Source: Candidatus Sediminicultor secundus
GTDB lineage: Bacteria; Atribacterota; JS1; SB-45; 34-128
Direction: 5' to 3'
Length of the DNA stretch: 9,377 bases
NCBI GenBank assembly: GCA_002849045.2
Contig: NCRO01000049.1
Location: 1 to 9,377, forward strand
Shown here: piece by piece, positions 1 to 6,117 of the stretch
Layout: each line of letters starts with the position of its first letter
How positions within the stretch are numbered: the stretch's first letter is position 1
The notes under the pieces: model-generated
Databases searched by the model: none
The model's input: the letters and a program-made list of their open reading frames with translations, nothing else
What the model was told of the DNA's origin: nothing
Position numbers and translations under genes: made by a program

Positions 1-5
1 AATTA

Positions 6-866
6 ATGAATTTTAAAAAATATCTGGAAAATAAAAAAAATATCATAGATAAGGTGTTAGATGAATATTTACCGTCGGAAGAAAAACCACCTTCAATTAT
101 TCACAAGGCAATTCGCTACAGTGTTTTTAGCGGAGGTAAGAGGATTAGGCCAATTCTAACTTTAGCAACCGCTGAATTGTTTGGTAAAGATACTGAAAAT
201 GTAATAAAGGCAGCTTGCGGGATAGAATTAATACATACTTTTTCATTAATTCATGATGATCTACCTTGTATGGATAATGATGACTTTAGACGTGGGAAAC
301 CAACCAATCATAAAGTATTTGGAGAGGCCATAGCTTTATTAGCAGGGGATGCCCTTTTAGTTTCCGGATTTGACTTAGTAATTAAGAATTCTGAAGTTAA
401 AGAAATAAAAAAACAATCAATTCTAAAATTGCTAAAAGAAATATCTTTTTACATTGGAACTGAAAATATGTTAGGAGGACAAGTAGAAGATATAAGCTTA
501 AAAAATGAAAATATTAAAAAAGAAGATTTAAATAATCTATATATGAAAAAAACTGCTGCCTTAATTTGTCTTTCTATTAGGGCAGGAGCAATATTATCCG
601 GGGCAAAGCAAAGACAACTCAAAGCTTTAACCAAATATGGTGAAAATATAGGATTGGCTTTTCAAATTGTTGACGATATGCTCGATATTATGCAAGACCA
701 AAGGGATACGGAAAAACCTAATTATGCTAATAAATTTGGGATGAAAGAATCAAAGAGCGAATCCGAAAGGTTAATTGAGGAAGCAAAAGATTCTTTAAAA
801 ATATTCAATCAAAAAGCCGAAACATTGAAAAGTTTAGCTGATTATTTACTCACCAGAAAAAAATGA
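6..866 (+). CDS. ispA: Polyprenyl (farnesyl) diphosphate synthase, IspA family
   Basis: Trans-prenyltransferase that condenses allylic diphosphates with isopentenyl diphosphate in the cytoplasm, feeding quinone and undecaprenyl lipid synthesis. Visible signatures: GGKRIRP at residues 43-49, the first aspartate-rich motif at 83-90 (HDD then D90, the bacterial type with two extra residues), GGQ at 157-159 and the second motif DDMLD at 223-227. F79 lies five residues before the first Asp, the aromatic position typical of farnesyl (C15) product control, so FPP is the likely product; GGPP cannot be excluded. Length is 286 residues, slightly under the usual 290-300. The difference lies just after DDMLD: only nine residues separate it from K237-P-N-Y, where E. 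coli IspA has about nineteen, and the usual GK..G.D loop is absent. The ATG at base 6 gives a natural N-terminus, but its ribosome binding site is outside the window. A heptad repeat array starts 4 bases after the stop. Confidence 0.9.
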   Translation: MNFKKYLENKKNIIDKVLDEYLPSEEKPPSIIHKAIRYSVFSGGKRIRPILTLATAELFGKDTENVIKAACGIELIHTFSLIHDDLPCMDNDDFRRGKPTNHKVFGEAIALLAGDALLVSGFDLVIKNSEVKEIKKQSILKLLKEISFYIGTENMLGGQVEDISLKNENIKKEDLNNLYMKKTAALICLSIRAGAILSGAKQRQLKALTKYGENIGLAFQIVDDMLDIMQDQRDTEKPNYANKFGMKESKSESERLIEEAKDSLKIFNQKAETLKSLADYLLTRKK

Positions 867-869
867 AAA

Positions 870-919
870 TAGTCGTTAGTATATTAGTCGTTAGTGAATA
901 GTGAATAGTATTTAGTTAG
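870..919 (+). repeat. Heptad-periodic array, word TAGTNNN
   Basis: TAGT recurs at 870, 877, 885, 892, 899, 906 and 913, so spacing is 7, 8, 7, 7, 7 and 7. It starts four bases after the ispA stop. Its segment 884-902 is the reverse complement, with one mismatch, of 1084-1102 at the far end of the same gap. No spacers occur between units, so this is not CRISPR. Confidence 0.85.
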
Positions 920-999
920 GAGAGAAAGAAAAAAAGAGAAAAGAAATAGATGCTTGGAGAATTAGATAATTTTAAACTTCGCTTTTTTGCTTTATCCTA

Positions 1000-1034
1000 A
1001 ACCAAAAACCAAGAACTGTAAACTAAAAACTACG
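1000..1034 (+). repeat. Heptad-periodic array, word AACYNNN
   Basis: AACC or AACT begins at 1000, 1007, 1014, 1021 and 1028, an exact seven-base period over five units. The reverse-complement word AGTT forms another five-unit array at 3509-3543. It lies in the middle of the ispA-rph gap with no open frame of substance. Confidence 0.8.
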
Positions 1035-1069
1035 AGTTTTCATATTGTATCTTGCGCGTTGTCTTTAAA

Positions 1070-1102
1070 GCTAACGACTAACGACTATTCACTATCGACT
1101 AA
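1070..1102 (+). repeat. Heptad-periodic array, word NCTANNN (inverted partner of 870-919)
   Basis: GCTA at 1070 then ACTA at 1077, 1084, 1091 and 1098: five units, exact seven-base period. It is the reverse complement of the TAGT array after ispA; 1084-1102 can pair with 884-902 over 19 bases with one mismatch. The array stops four bases before the rph ribosome binding site. Confidence 0.85.
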
Positions 1103-1116
1103 ATTAAGGAGGGGAA

Positions 1117-1839
1117 ATGTTTAGATCGAACAATAGAAAATATAATGAAATAAGACCTATAAAAATTACCAGAAATTACATAAAATATGCAGAAGGATCC
1201 ACCCTTATGGAGATGGGGGATACTAAAATAATATGTACTGCTTCGATTGAAGATAAAGTTCCTTTATTTTTAAGAGGGACAAGGCAGGGTTGGATTTCAG
1301 CTGAATATTCCATGATTCCCAGGGCAAATCAAATTAGAAATATCAGGGACTCAGTAAAAGGTAAAATAAGCGGAAGGTCTTCTGAAATTCAAAGATTAAT
1401 AGGGAGATCTTTAAGATCGGTAGTAGATTTAAGTGAATTAGGAGAGAGAACTATATGGATAGACTGTGATGTAGTTCAAGCCGATGGTGGTACCAGAACC
1501 TCAGCTATTATCGGCTCTTTTGTTGCTCTATTTGATGCCTTAAATTATCTAAAGGCTGAAGGACAAATAATTGATATTCCTATAAAAGATTATGTAGGGG
1601 CAATCAGCGCAGGAATATTTGACGGAGAAATGTTATTAGATTTAAATTTTGAAGAAGATTCTCATGCCCAAGTGGATCTAAACATGGTAATGACTGAAAA
1701 AGGAGAGATAATAGAAATTCAAGGAACGGCTGAAGGTAAGCCTTTTTCTAAAAGAAATTTAAAGGAATTGATTAAATTGGCAGAAACAGGAATAAAACAG
1801 ATAATTGAAAAGGAAAAGAACATATTGGGAGAAATATGA
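1117..1839 (+). CDS. rph: Ribonuclease PH
   Basis: Phosphorolytic 3'-5' exoribonuclease that trims tRNA precursors, removing nucleotides beyond the CCA end using phosphate and releasing nucleoside diphosphates; family members act as hexameric rings in the cytoplasm. The 240-residue length is normal. Visible signatures: AEYSMIPRA at 62-70 (family AEY.M.PRAT), R87 and the GGTR phosphate-binding motif at 124-127, the acidic pair D181/D187 in [10 protein letters not shown], and the C-terminal [11 protein letters not shown] at 201-211. The ATG at 1117 follows AAGGAGG at 1106-1112. The final bases overlap rdgB as ATGA (1836-1839), so the two are probably translationally coupled. No strong promoter is seen upstream; the gene may be co-transcribed with ispA or use a promoter hidden in the repeats. 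A tRNA cluster, its substrate class, lies 840 bases downstream. Confidence 0.96.
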   Translation: MFRSNNRKYNEIRPIKITRNYIKYAEGSTLMEMGDTKIICTASIEDKVPLFLRGTRQGWISAEYSMIPRANQIRNIRDSVKGKISGRSSEIQRLIGRSLRSVVDLSELGERTIWIDCDVVQADGGTRTSAIIGSFVALFDALNYLKAEGQIIDIPIKDYVGAISAGIFDGEMLLDLNFEEDSHAQVDLNMVMTEKGEIIEIQGTAEGKPFSKRNLKELIKLAETGIKQIIEKEKNILGEI

Positions 1840-2435
1840 TAGAAATACTTATTGCTACAAATAATTTAGGTAAAGTTAAGGAGATAAAAGATATTTTAGA
1901 TAGTTCTAAAATAAAAATATTAACTATGAAAGATTTTCCTCCTCTTCCAAAGATCGAGGAAGATGGTAAAACCTATCAAGAAAATGCTGTTAAGAAAGCC
2001 AGGAAGATTTCAGAGTATACCGGTAAAATATGCTTAGCAGACGATTCAGGCTTAGAAATTGATTATTTAAAAGGAAAGCCAGGAATATATTCTTCAAGAT
2101 GGGGAGATAGCGATGAAGAGCGTATAAACAAAGTACTTAAATTATTAGAAAATGTTCCAATAAATAAGAGAAACGCGAAATTTGTTTGCGTGGTAGTACT
2201 TGTTTTTCCGAATGGAAAAATATATATGGTTAAGGAAGAATGTAAGGGAAGTATTACATTTAACCCAAAAGGTGAGCATGGGTTTGGTTATGACCCTATT
2301 TTTTTAATTCCAGAATATGACAAAACTTTTGCAGAATTAGGAGAGAAGATCAAGAACCAGATAAGTCATAGGGGCAAAGCAATGAGAAGGATGGTTGATA
2401 TTATAAATAAAATAGTCGTTAGTGAAAGAGCTTAG
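1836..2435 (+). CDS. rdgB: XTP/dITP diphosphatase (non-canonical purine NTP pyrophosphatase, RdgB/HAM1 family)
   Basis: Hydrolyses XTP, ITP and dITP to monophosphates plus pyrophosphate, keeping deaminated purines out of DNA and RNA; cytoplasmic, Mg-dependent, usually dimeric. Visible signatures: N-terminal [10 protein letters not shown] at 7-16 (T/S...N..K nucleotide site), ADDSGLE at 68-74 with the acidic catalytic residues, GFGYDPIF at 149-156 and SHRGKA at 177-182. The 199-residue length fits the family. It starts at an ATG overlapping the rph stop, with GGGAG at 1827-1831 as ribosome binding site; the rph-rdgB pairing is common in Firmicutes and other bacteria. Oddity: the last residues (IVVSERA, 193-199) are encoded by two units of the TAGT heptad repeat (2413-2423) found in the neighbouring gaps, so the natural C-terminus seems to have been overwritten or extended by repeat DNA. 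The conserved core is unaffected. Confidence 0.95.
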   Translation: MIEILIATNNLGKVKEIKDILDSSKIKILTMKDFPPLPKIEEDGKTYQENAVKKARKISEYTGKICLADDSGLEIDYLKGKPGIYSSRWGDSDEERINKVLKLLENVPINKRNAKFVCVVVLVFPNGKIYMVKEECKGSITFNPKGEHGFGYDPIFLIPEYDKTFAELGEKIKNQISHRGKAMRRMVDIINKIVVSERA

Positions 2436-2454
2436 CGTGAAGCTTACAGTGGTT

Positions 2455-2486
2455 CAGTATCGAGTATCGAGTATCGAGTGAAGAAA
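2455..2486 (+). repeat. Heptad array AGTATCG x3 with GTGAAGAAA tail (left arm of inverted repeat)
   Basis: Three exact AGTATCG units begin at 2456, 2463 and 2470, followed by AGTGAAGAAA. The right arm at 2589-2627 is its reverse complement, including the tail. The same array with four units and nearly the same tail follows clpX at 7453-7490. Confidence 0.9.
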
Positions 2487-2588
2487 ATCATAATTCAGGA
2501 AAGAAGACGTGACATATCGAGCCTAAAGTGTAGCGGGTGGCCTCATTTCTTTTTAACTAGCTAATCAGCTAACCATCTTTACTTTCTC

Positions 2589-2627
2589 TTTCTTAACTCG
2601 ATACTTGATACTATATACTCGATACTG
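2589..2627 (+). repeat. Heptad array, word ACTNNAT (right arm of inverted repeat)
   Basis: TTTCTTA followed by heptads starting at 2596, 2603, 2610, 2617 and ACTG at 2624. It is the reverse complement of 2455-2486, with one extra, degenerate unit. Together the arms bound a 173-bp element between rdgB and the tRNA promoter. The interior (2487-2588) shows no gene; it holds an eight-base repeat, AGCTAATC at 2559 and AGCTAACC at 2567. Confidence 0.85.
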
Positions 2628-2638
2628 TTATTTTATCA

Positions 2639-2667
2639 TTGACTTATATATATATATCTTATATAAT
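2639..2667 (+). promoter_or_regulatory. Sigma-70/A promoter of the tRNA operon
   Basis: TTGACT at 2639-2644, then 17 bases, then a consensus TATAAT at 2662-2667. Transcription should begin near 2674, only about five bases before tRNA-Pro. The spacer is alternating TA. This is the best promoter in the window and fits a strongly expressed stable-RNA operon. Confidence 0.85.
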
Positions 2668-2678
2668 AACTTTTGTTT

Positions 2679-2756
<78 letters not shown>

Positions 2757-2832
2757 GCGGGAATAGCTCAGTTGGTAGAGCACTAGCCTTCCAAGCTAGT
2801 TGTCGCGGGTTCGAGACCCGTTTCCCGCTCCA
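2757..2832 (+). tRNA. tRNA-Gly (anticodon UCC)
   Basis: The acceptor arms GCGGGAA/TTCCCGC pair perfectly, the discriminator is T2829 and CCA is encoded at 2830-2832. Anticodon stem CTAGC/GCTAG, loop CTTCCAA, anticodon TCC at 2790-2792. It starts only four bases after tRNA-Pro. Confidence 0.96.
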
Positions 2833-2844
2833 ATGTAATATCTC

Positions 2845-2921
<77 letters not shown>

Positions 2922-2935
2922 TTTCAAAAAAATAT

Positions 2936-3014
2936 GGTGGGCGTAGCTCAGACTGGTTAGAGCCCTGGAATGTGGCTCCAGAGGTCGGGGGTTCGAATCC
3001 CCTCGCTCACCCCA
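2936..3014 (+). tRNA. tRNA-His (anticodon GUG)
   Basis: The acceptor arms GTGGGCG (2937-2943) and CGCTCAC (3004-3010) pair. G2936 is the encoded extra G(-1) identity base, opposite discriminator C3011; CCA is at 3012-3014. Anticodon stem CTGGA/TCCAG, anticodon GTG at 2972-2974. Confidence 0.95.
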
Positions 3015-3026
3015 GTCTACCAATGT

Positions 3027-3103
3027 GCGCTCGTAGCCCAAATGGATAGAGCTGCGGACTTCGGATCCGATGGTTGGGGGTTCGAGTCCCTCCGAGCGCG
3101 CCA
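3027..3103 (+). tRNA. tRNA-Arg (anticodon UCG)
   Basis: The acceptor arms GCGCTCG/CGAGCGC pair perfectly, the discriminator is G3100 and CCA is at 3101-3103. Loop CTTCGGA gives anticodon TCG. Two stem positions do not pair: the D stem GCCC/GAGC has a C-A at 12-23, and the anticodon stem GCGGA/TCCGA has a G-A at 27-43. It closely resembles the tRNA-Arg(UCU) two genes upstream, so it is probably a paralogue. Likely functional, since the acceptor and T arms are intact. Confidence 0.9.
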
Positions 3104-3170
3104 AATATAATTATGGAATTTTAATAAAAAATATAGTATCATGTGTAAGCACTTAACATTTTAAATTTGT

Positions 3171-3246
3171 GGGCCGTTAGCTCAGGTGGTAGAGCATCTG
3201 ACTTTTAATCAGGGTGTCACAGGTTCGAGTCCTGTACGGCCCACCA
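3171..3246 (+). tRNA. tRNA-Lys (anticodon UUU)
   Basis: The acceptor arms GGGCCGT/ACGGCCC pair perfectly, the discriminator is A3243 and CCA is at 3244-3246. Loop CTTTTAA, anticodon TTT at 3204-3206. A 67-base AT-rich spacer separates it from the preceding tRNA, the longest in the cluster. Confidence 0.96.
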
Positions 3247-3258
3247 AAAAATAAAAAT

Positions 3259-3343
3259 GCGAGGGTGGTGGAATTGGTAGACACGCTGGATTTAGGATCC
3301 AGTGGGTAACTCCATGCGGGTTCGAGTCCCGCCCTTCGCACCA
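3259..3343 (+). tRNA. tRNA-Leu (anticodon UAG)
   Basis: Class II tRNA of 85 bases with a long variable arm. Acceptor arms GCGAGGG/CCTTCGC (one G-U), discriminator A3340, CCA at 3341-3343. Anticodon stem CTGGA/TCCAG, loop TTTAGGA, anticodon TAG at 3293-3295. Last gene of the cluster. Confidence 0.95.
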
Positions 3344-3416
3344 TAAAAATACGGTAAAATAATATAAATATTTTAGTTTATGAAATTTAAAAAAATTAAT
3401 TAAAGTAGGTAAAAAC

Positions 3417-3443
3417 AGCCGCAAAATTATTTGCGGCTTTGTT
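3417..3443 (+). terminator. Intrinsic terminator of the tRNA operon
   Basis: A nine-base-pair stem AGCCGCAAA (3417-3425) with TTTGCGGCT (3430-3438), four-base loop ATTA, then TTGTT. The T run is short and interrupted, but the stem is perfect and lies 73 bases after tRNA-Leu. Confidence 0.75.
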
Positions 3444-3466
3444 GCAATTATAGTTAAGGCATAAGT

Positions 3467-3501
3467 TAGTCGTTAGTGAATGGTGAATAGTCGTTAGTTT
3501 T
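3467..3501 (+). repeat. Heptad-periodic array, word TRGTNNN
   Basis: TAGT or TGGT begins at 3467, 3474, 3481, 3488 and 3495, exact seven-base period. Same word family as 870-919 and the end of rdgB. Confidence 0.85.
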
Positions 3502-3508
3502 AAATACA

Positions 3509-3543
3509 AGTTTTCAGTTGTTAGTTGTCAGTTTACAGTTATC
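3509..3543 (+). repeat. Heptad-periodic array, word AGTTNNN
   Basis: AGTT begins at 3509, 3516, 3523, 3530 and 3537, exact period of seven over five units. The three free positions vary between units. It is the reverse complement of the AACY word family at 1000-1034. Confidence 0.85.
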
Positions 3544-3550
3544 ATTATAC

Positions 3551-3595
3551 AGCTAAAAGCTTAAAGCGAAAAGCGCAAAACCATAATTTAAAATT
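3551..3595 (+). repeat. Heptad array, word AGCNNAA, with conserved 19-base tail
   Basis: AGC begins at 3551, 3558, 3565 and 3572. The tail AAAACCATAATTTAAAATT (3577-3595) recurs exactly as its reverse complement at 7705-7723, next to a GCTT heptad array before lon. Array plus tail thus form a ~45-base dispersed inverted repeat. Confidence 0.85.
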
Positions 3596-3644
3596 TAAAA
3601 CTTTTTCTCTCGTATTGCGTATTACGGATGGGTTTTCCTTTTTG

Positions 3645-3734
3645 TCATTGCGAGGAGTGAAATGACGAAGCAATCTGGTGGCGCTCAAGCAATATTGAGT
3701 GCCACCCAACGCTCCCTGCGGTCGCTCGCAATGA
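3645..3734 (+). mobile_element. 90-bp MITE-like palindromic element, TCATTGCGAG ends
   Basis: Terminal inverted repeat TCATTGCGAG (3645-3654) and CTCGCAATGA (3725-3734). A central hairpin pairs 3677-3688 with 3695-3706 over 12 base pairs (one G-U) around a six-base loop. It has no coding capacity. From general knowledge, sequences with CATTGCGAG...GAAGCAATC are widespread non-autonomous repeats in many bacteria; the mobilising enzyme is not here. No clear target duplication is seen. Confidence 0.75.
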
Positions 3735-3772
3735 TATATATAGGAGATGTCGCTCACAACTGAATTCATTTC

Positions 3773-3797
3773 GGGCAGAAACAAGATCTACCCCTAC
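3773..3797 (+). repeat. Decayed hairpin half-element ending CCCCTAC
   Basis: GGGCAGA (3773-3779) pairs with TCTACCC (3787-3793) with one mismatch, followed by CTAC. The layout (stem starting GGG, ending CCC, then CTAC) matches the right end of the elements at 5950-6032 and 7502-7582, but the stem sequence differs. Confidence 0.55.
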
Positions 3798-3825
3798 TAA
3801 TTATATACATTACTATTTTCTTAAC

Positions 3826-3857
3826 CAGCTAACTAGGTAACTAACTAACTAATTTTT
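3826..3857 (+). repeat. Octamer-periodic array, word YARSTAAC
   Basis: CAGCTAAC at 3826, TAGGTAAC at 3834, TAACTAAC at 3842, then TAAT at 3850: an eight-base period, not seven. The same word at the same period (AGCTAATC, AGCTAACC) occurs at 2559-2574. Confidence 0.75.
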
Positions 3858-3858
3858 A

Positions 3859-3893
3859 ACGAGATAAGATTCACGATATACAAGATACGAATC
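3859..3893 (+). repeat. Degenerate heptad array, word ACGANAT, before tig
   Basis: Units begin at 3859, 3866, 3873, 3880 and 3887 with ACGA or one-mismatch versions. It occupies the same place before tig (upstream of the ribosome binding site) as similar arrays before rph, clpX and lon. Confidence 0.65.
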
Positions 3894-3950
3894 AGTGCTT
3901 ACGGAAAAAGGAAATTCCTATACAGTTAAATTATCGGAGGTTTTTAGGTA

Positions 3951-5267
3951 ATGGCAAAAGTAGAAATTAAGAAGCAAAAAGAAAATGAAGTAAAACTTAA
4001 GATTGAGATAGATAAGTTAAAAACAAATAGTAAATTAAATAAAGTATATAATGATACATCTTATCAAATAAAAATACCAGGATTCCGAAAGGGTAAAATT
4101 CCTAAAAATATTCTAAACCTGCATTTAGGGAAGGGTTATTTTTACGATAAGACTGCCGAAGAATTAATTCCGGAATGTTATCTTGAAGCTATAAAAAAAA
4201 TTGATATTAAACCAATAAATCAACCCGAAATTAAAGTAATACAAATAGAAGAAGATAAACCATTAATTTTTGAGGCTACCGTTCAAGTAATGCCAGAAGT
4301 AAAACTGGGTACTTTTGATAAAATTAGTATTCAAAAAGAAGATATAAAGGTTACAGCTAGTGATTTAAAAAACGAAATAATGAGAATTCAAGAAAACCAG
4401 GCAAAATTAAATGTAGTGGAAAATCGTAAATCAAAGAAAAATGATTTCTTGGTAATTGATTCCGAAGGATATATTGAGGGAAAAGCAATAGAAGGAAGTA
4501 AAGTTGAAAAACAGCTTGTTCAATTAGGTAAAAATACAGCACCTGAATTTAATGATAAGCTTATAGGATGTTCGGCAGGAGACGAAAAAGAAATAAAGAT
4601 TTTAGTTCCCAAGGGTGTTAAGGATAAAAAAATAGCAGGCAAAGAAATTACATATAAAGTTAAAGTTATTGAAATAAAAGAAAAAGAGTTACCTGAATTA
4701 AATAAGGATTTTGTTAAAACAGTAGGTGATTTTAAAACTTTAGATGATTTTAAGAAAGATATTAAGGATAAATTAGAAAAACAAGTGGAAATGGTGAATA
4801 AAAATAATTATGAAGGTAAATTATTAGAAAAAGTAACCGATATTTGTGAAGTAAAAGTTCCAAAAGTATTAATTGAAAGAGAAATGGACTATATGATGAA
4901 ATCTTTAGAAGATGATTTAAAATCTAAAAATTTATCTTTACTGGATTATTATAAGAGTATTAAGACTGATGAAGAAAAAGTCAAAAAAGAATATGGAATT
5001 GTCGCTAAAAAAAGGATAAAGCAAGAATTAGTTTTAGATAAAATTAGTCAGGTTGAGAACCTTCAAGTTACTGAAAAGGAAGTTAAAGATAAAATTAAGA
5101 TTCTTGCTAAAGAGATGAAACAAGATCCTTTAAAAGTGGAGGCTACTTTGAAAAAAAATAACAATTTAGACGGTCTAAAAGAAAGTATAAAAAGAGAAAA
5201 AGTAATCAATTTTTTAAATAAACAAATAAAAACAATAAATTCTAAAAAGGAGGTCAAATCCAAATGA
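3951..5267 (+). CDS. tig: Trigger factor (ribosome-associated chaperone)
   Basis: Binds at the ribosomal exit tunnel and shields nascent chains; family members have an N-terminal ribosome-binding domain, a central FKBP-type prolyl isomerase domain and a C-terminal helical chaperone domain. Visible here: the ribosome-docking signature GFRKGKIP at 44-51, a PPIase-like domain at about 160-245 ([15 protein letters not shown], then [22 protein letters not shown]) and a lysine/glutamate-rich helical C-terminal region to 438, normal length. The isomerase pocket looks degenerate: where active members have a motif like F.PGFEEQLIG, this has [11 protein letters not shown] at 196-206, so catalysis may be reduced while chaperoning remains. 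The ATG follows GGAGG (3936-3940). The stop overlaps the clpP start as ATGA, making tig-clpP a coupled pair. Composition is very Lys/Glu/Ile-rich, as in the other genes here. Confidence 0.94.
   Translation: MAKVEIKKQKENEVKLKIEIDKLKTNSKLNKVYNDTSYQIKIPGFRKGKIPKNILNLHLGKGYFYDKTAEELIPECYLEAIKKIDIKPINQPEIKVIQIEEDKPLIFEATVQVMPEVKLGTFDKISIQKEDIKVTASDLKNEIMRIQENQAKLNVVENRKSKKNDFLVIDSEGYIEGKAIEGSKVEKQLVQLGKNTAPEFNDKLIGCSAGDEKEIKILVPKGVKDKKIAGKEITYKVKVIEIKEKELPELNKDFVKTVGDFKTLDDFKKDIKDKLEKQVEMVNKNNYEGKLLEKVTDICEVKVPKVLIEREMDYMMKSLEDDLKSKNLSLLDYYKSIKTDEEKVKKEYGIVAKKRIKQELVLDKISQVENLQVTEKEVKDKIKILAKEMKQDPLKVEATLKKNNNLDGLKESIKREKVINFLNKQIKTINSKKEVKSK
5247..5254 (+). promoter_or_regulatory. Consensus Shine-Dalgarno of clpP inside tig
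   Basis: AAGGAGGT, fully complementary to the 16S 3' end, lies nine bases before the clpP ATG and within the last codons of tig. It fixes the clpP start at 5264 and suggests efficient clpP translation in addition to coupling. Confidence 0.85.
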
Positions 5268-5863
5268 CTTTAATTCCTATTGTAGTAGAGCAAACTCCTC
5301 GAGGGGAGAGATCATATGATATTTATTCTCGCTTATTAAAAGATAGAATAATCTTTTTAGGAACAGAAATAGATGATGCGACAGCTAATACTATAATTGC
5401 CCAATTATTATTTTTGGAAGCAACTGATCCCGATAAGGATATTTATATCTATATTAATAGCCCTGGTGGTTCTGTAAGTTCTACAATTGCTATTTATGAT
5501 ACCATCCAATATATAAGGTCTGATATTTCGACCATATGTATAGGTATGGCTGCAAGCGGAGCAGCCTTGATTTTAGCTTCAGGTACAAAAGGGAAGAGGT
5601 TTGTATTGCCTAATTCAAGGATTATGCTTCATCAACCATTAGGTGGAGCGCGAGGACAGGTCACAGATATCGAGATACAGACTCGAGAACTTAAAAGAAT
5701 TAAAGATACTATAAATAAAATATTAACTTACCATACCGGTCAGAAATTTGAAAAAGTTGAGAAGGATACTGATAGAGATTTCTACATGACTGCTCAAGAA
5801 TCTAAAGAATATGGATTGGTTGATGAAGTAATTAAAAGCAGAGAGGAAGCAATTAAGAAATAG
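5264..5863 (+). CDS. clpP: ATP-dependent Clp protease proteolytic subunit
   Basis: Serine peptidase that assembles into a barrel of two heptameric rings and degrades substrates fed by ClpX or another Clp ATPase. The catalytic triad is visible: S98 in GMAASGA, H123 in MLHQP and D172 in DRDFYM, at spacings matching E. coli ClpP. Also present are the INSPGGS segment at 64-70 (oxyanion region) and LVDEVI near the C-terminus. The N-terminus [11 protein letters not shown] is typical, with a short propeptide at most. Length 199 is normal. It overlaps tig by ATGA and has its own consensus ribosome binding site. The stop codon TAG is itself the first part of a heptad repeat unit (TAGTATCGC) that runs into the gap. 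clpX follows after 312 bases and has its own promoter. Confidence 0.98.
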   Translation: MTLIPIVVEQTPRGERSYDIYSRLLKDRIIFLGTEIDDATANTIIAQLLFLEATDPDKDIYIYINSPGGSVSSTIAIYDTIQYIRSDISTICIGMAASGAALILASGTKGKRFVLPNSRIMLHQPLGGARGQVTDIEIQTRELKRIKDTINKILTYHTGQKFEKVEKDTDRDFYMTAQESKEYGLVDEVIKSREEAIKK

Positions 5864-5883
5864 TATCGCGTATTGCGTATCGC
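5863..5883 (+). repeat. Heptad array GTATYGC x3
   Basis: GTATCGC at 5863, GTATTGC at 5870 and GTATCGC at 5877. It starts on the last base of the clpP stop codon. The word is a close relative of AGTATCG (2456, 7453) and of GTATTGC/GTATTAC at 3612. Confidence 0.85.
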
Positions 5884-5949
5884 GTTAAAAAAATGATAAT
5901 TTGTAATATGTAAGGGCAAACTTTGTATCTTCCCGCAATGAGTAATGTG

Positions 5950-6032
5950 TTGTAGGGGCACGATGCATCGTGCCCAGGTCAAACGGAAATAATATAAAGA
6001 CAGAGAGGGCACAATTCATTGTGCCCCTACAA
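5950..6032 (+). mobile_element. 83-bp palindromic element, copy 1 (TTGTAGGGGCAC ends)
   Basis: The 26-base terminal inverted repeats 5950-5975 and 6007-6032 match at 23 of 26 positions. The left end contains a perfect 20-base palindrome, GGGCACGATGCATCGTGCCC (5956-5975); the right end has a nine-pair stem at 6007-6026. Copy 2 lies at 7502-7582, after clpX. No open frame; probably a non-autonomous MITE-like element. Confidence 0.85.
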
Positions 6033-6046
6033 ATTGGGAAATATGG

Positions 6047-6066
6047 ATTCCCATTTTCATAGGAAT
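6047..6066 (+). repeat. Small hairpin ATTCCC-N8-AGGAAT
   Basis: ATTCCCAT (6047-6054) pairs with ATAGGAAT (6059-6066) with one mismatch. The plan ATTCCC-N8-GGGAAT is that of the neisserial dRS3 repeat and of similar palindromes elsewhere; this copy is decayed. It overlaps the proposed clpX -35. Confidence 0.55.
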
Positions 6067-6094
6067 GACAAAATAAGCATAAACTCTGTATAAT
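6065..6094 (+). promoter_or_regulatory. Probable clpX promoter
   Basis: ATGACA (5 of 6 to TTGACA) at 6065-6070, 18 bases, then TATAAT at 6089-6094. The start would be near 6101, leaving a ~75-base leader that contains the reverse-oriented heptad array. This would let clpX be expressed apart from tig-clpP. Confidence 0.6.
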
Positions 6095-6117
6095 AGATAT
6101 TTTACTAAACATACTGT

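Larger units (their letters stand above)
3344..3950 (+). other. 607-bp non-coding gap between tRNA-Leu and tig
   Basis: No credible gene. In order it holds the tRNA terminator, three consecutive heptad arrays (TAGT, AGTT, AGC words), a two-unit GTATTGC/GTATTAC stretch at 3612-3625, a 90-bp palindromic element, a decayed hairpin half-element, an eight-base-period array, a further heptad array, and finally the tig ribosome binding site. I see no convincing tig promoter; weak TATA-like stretches near 3919 lack a well-spaced -35. Confidence 0.8.

Noticed and set aside
870..919. CRISPR array
   Set aside because: Seven-base units abut with no spacers, units are too short, and there are no cas genes.
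3545..3784. 79-codon minus-strand open frame before tig
   Set aside because: It consists of the 90-bp palindromic element plus heptad repeats; a typical spurious frame from repeat DNA.
3901..3930. Possible tig promoter and GGAAATTCC mini-hairpin just before tig
   Set aside because: The TATACA-like -10 has a -35-like TTACGG only 14 bases away, and the hairpin is too short to be meaningful.
5976..5985. AGGTCAAA-like half site in palindromic element copy 1, resembling a CtsR operator near clpX
   Set aside because: CtsR sites need a second GGTCAAA after three bases, which is absent, and copy 2 of the element does not keep the half site.
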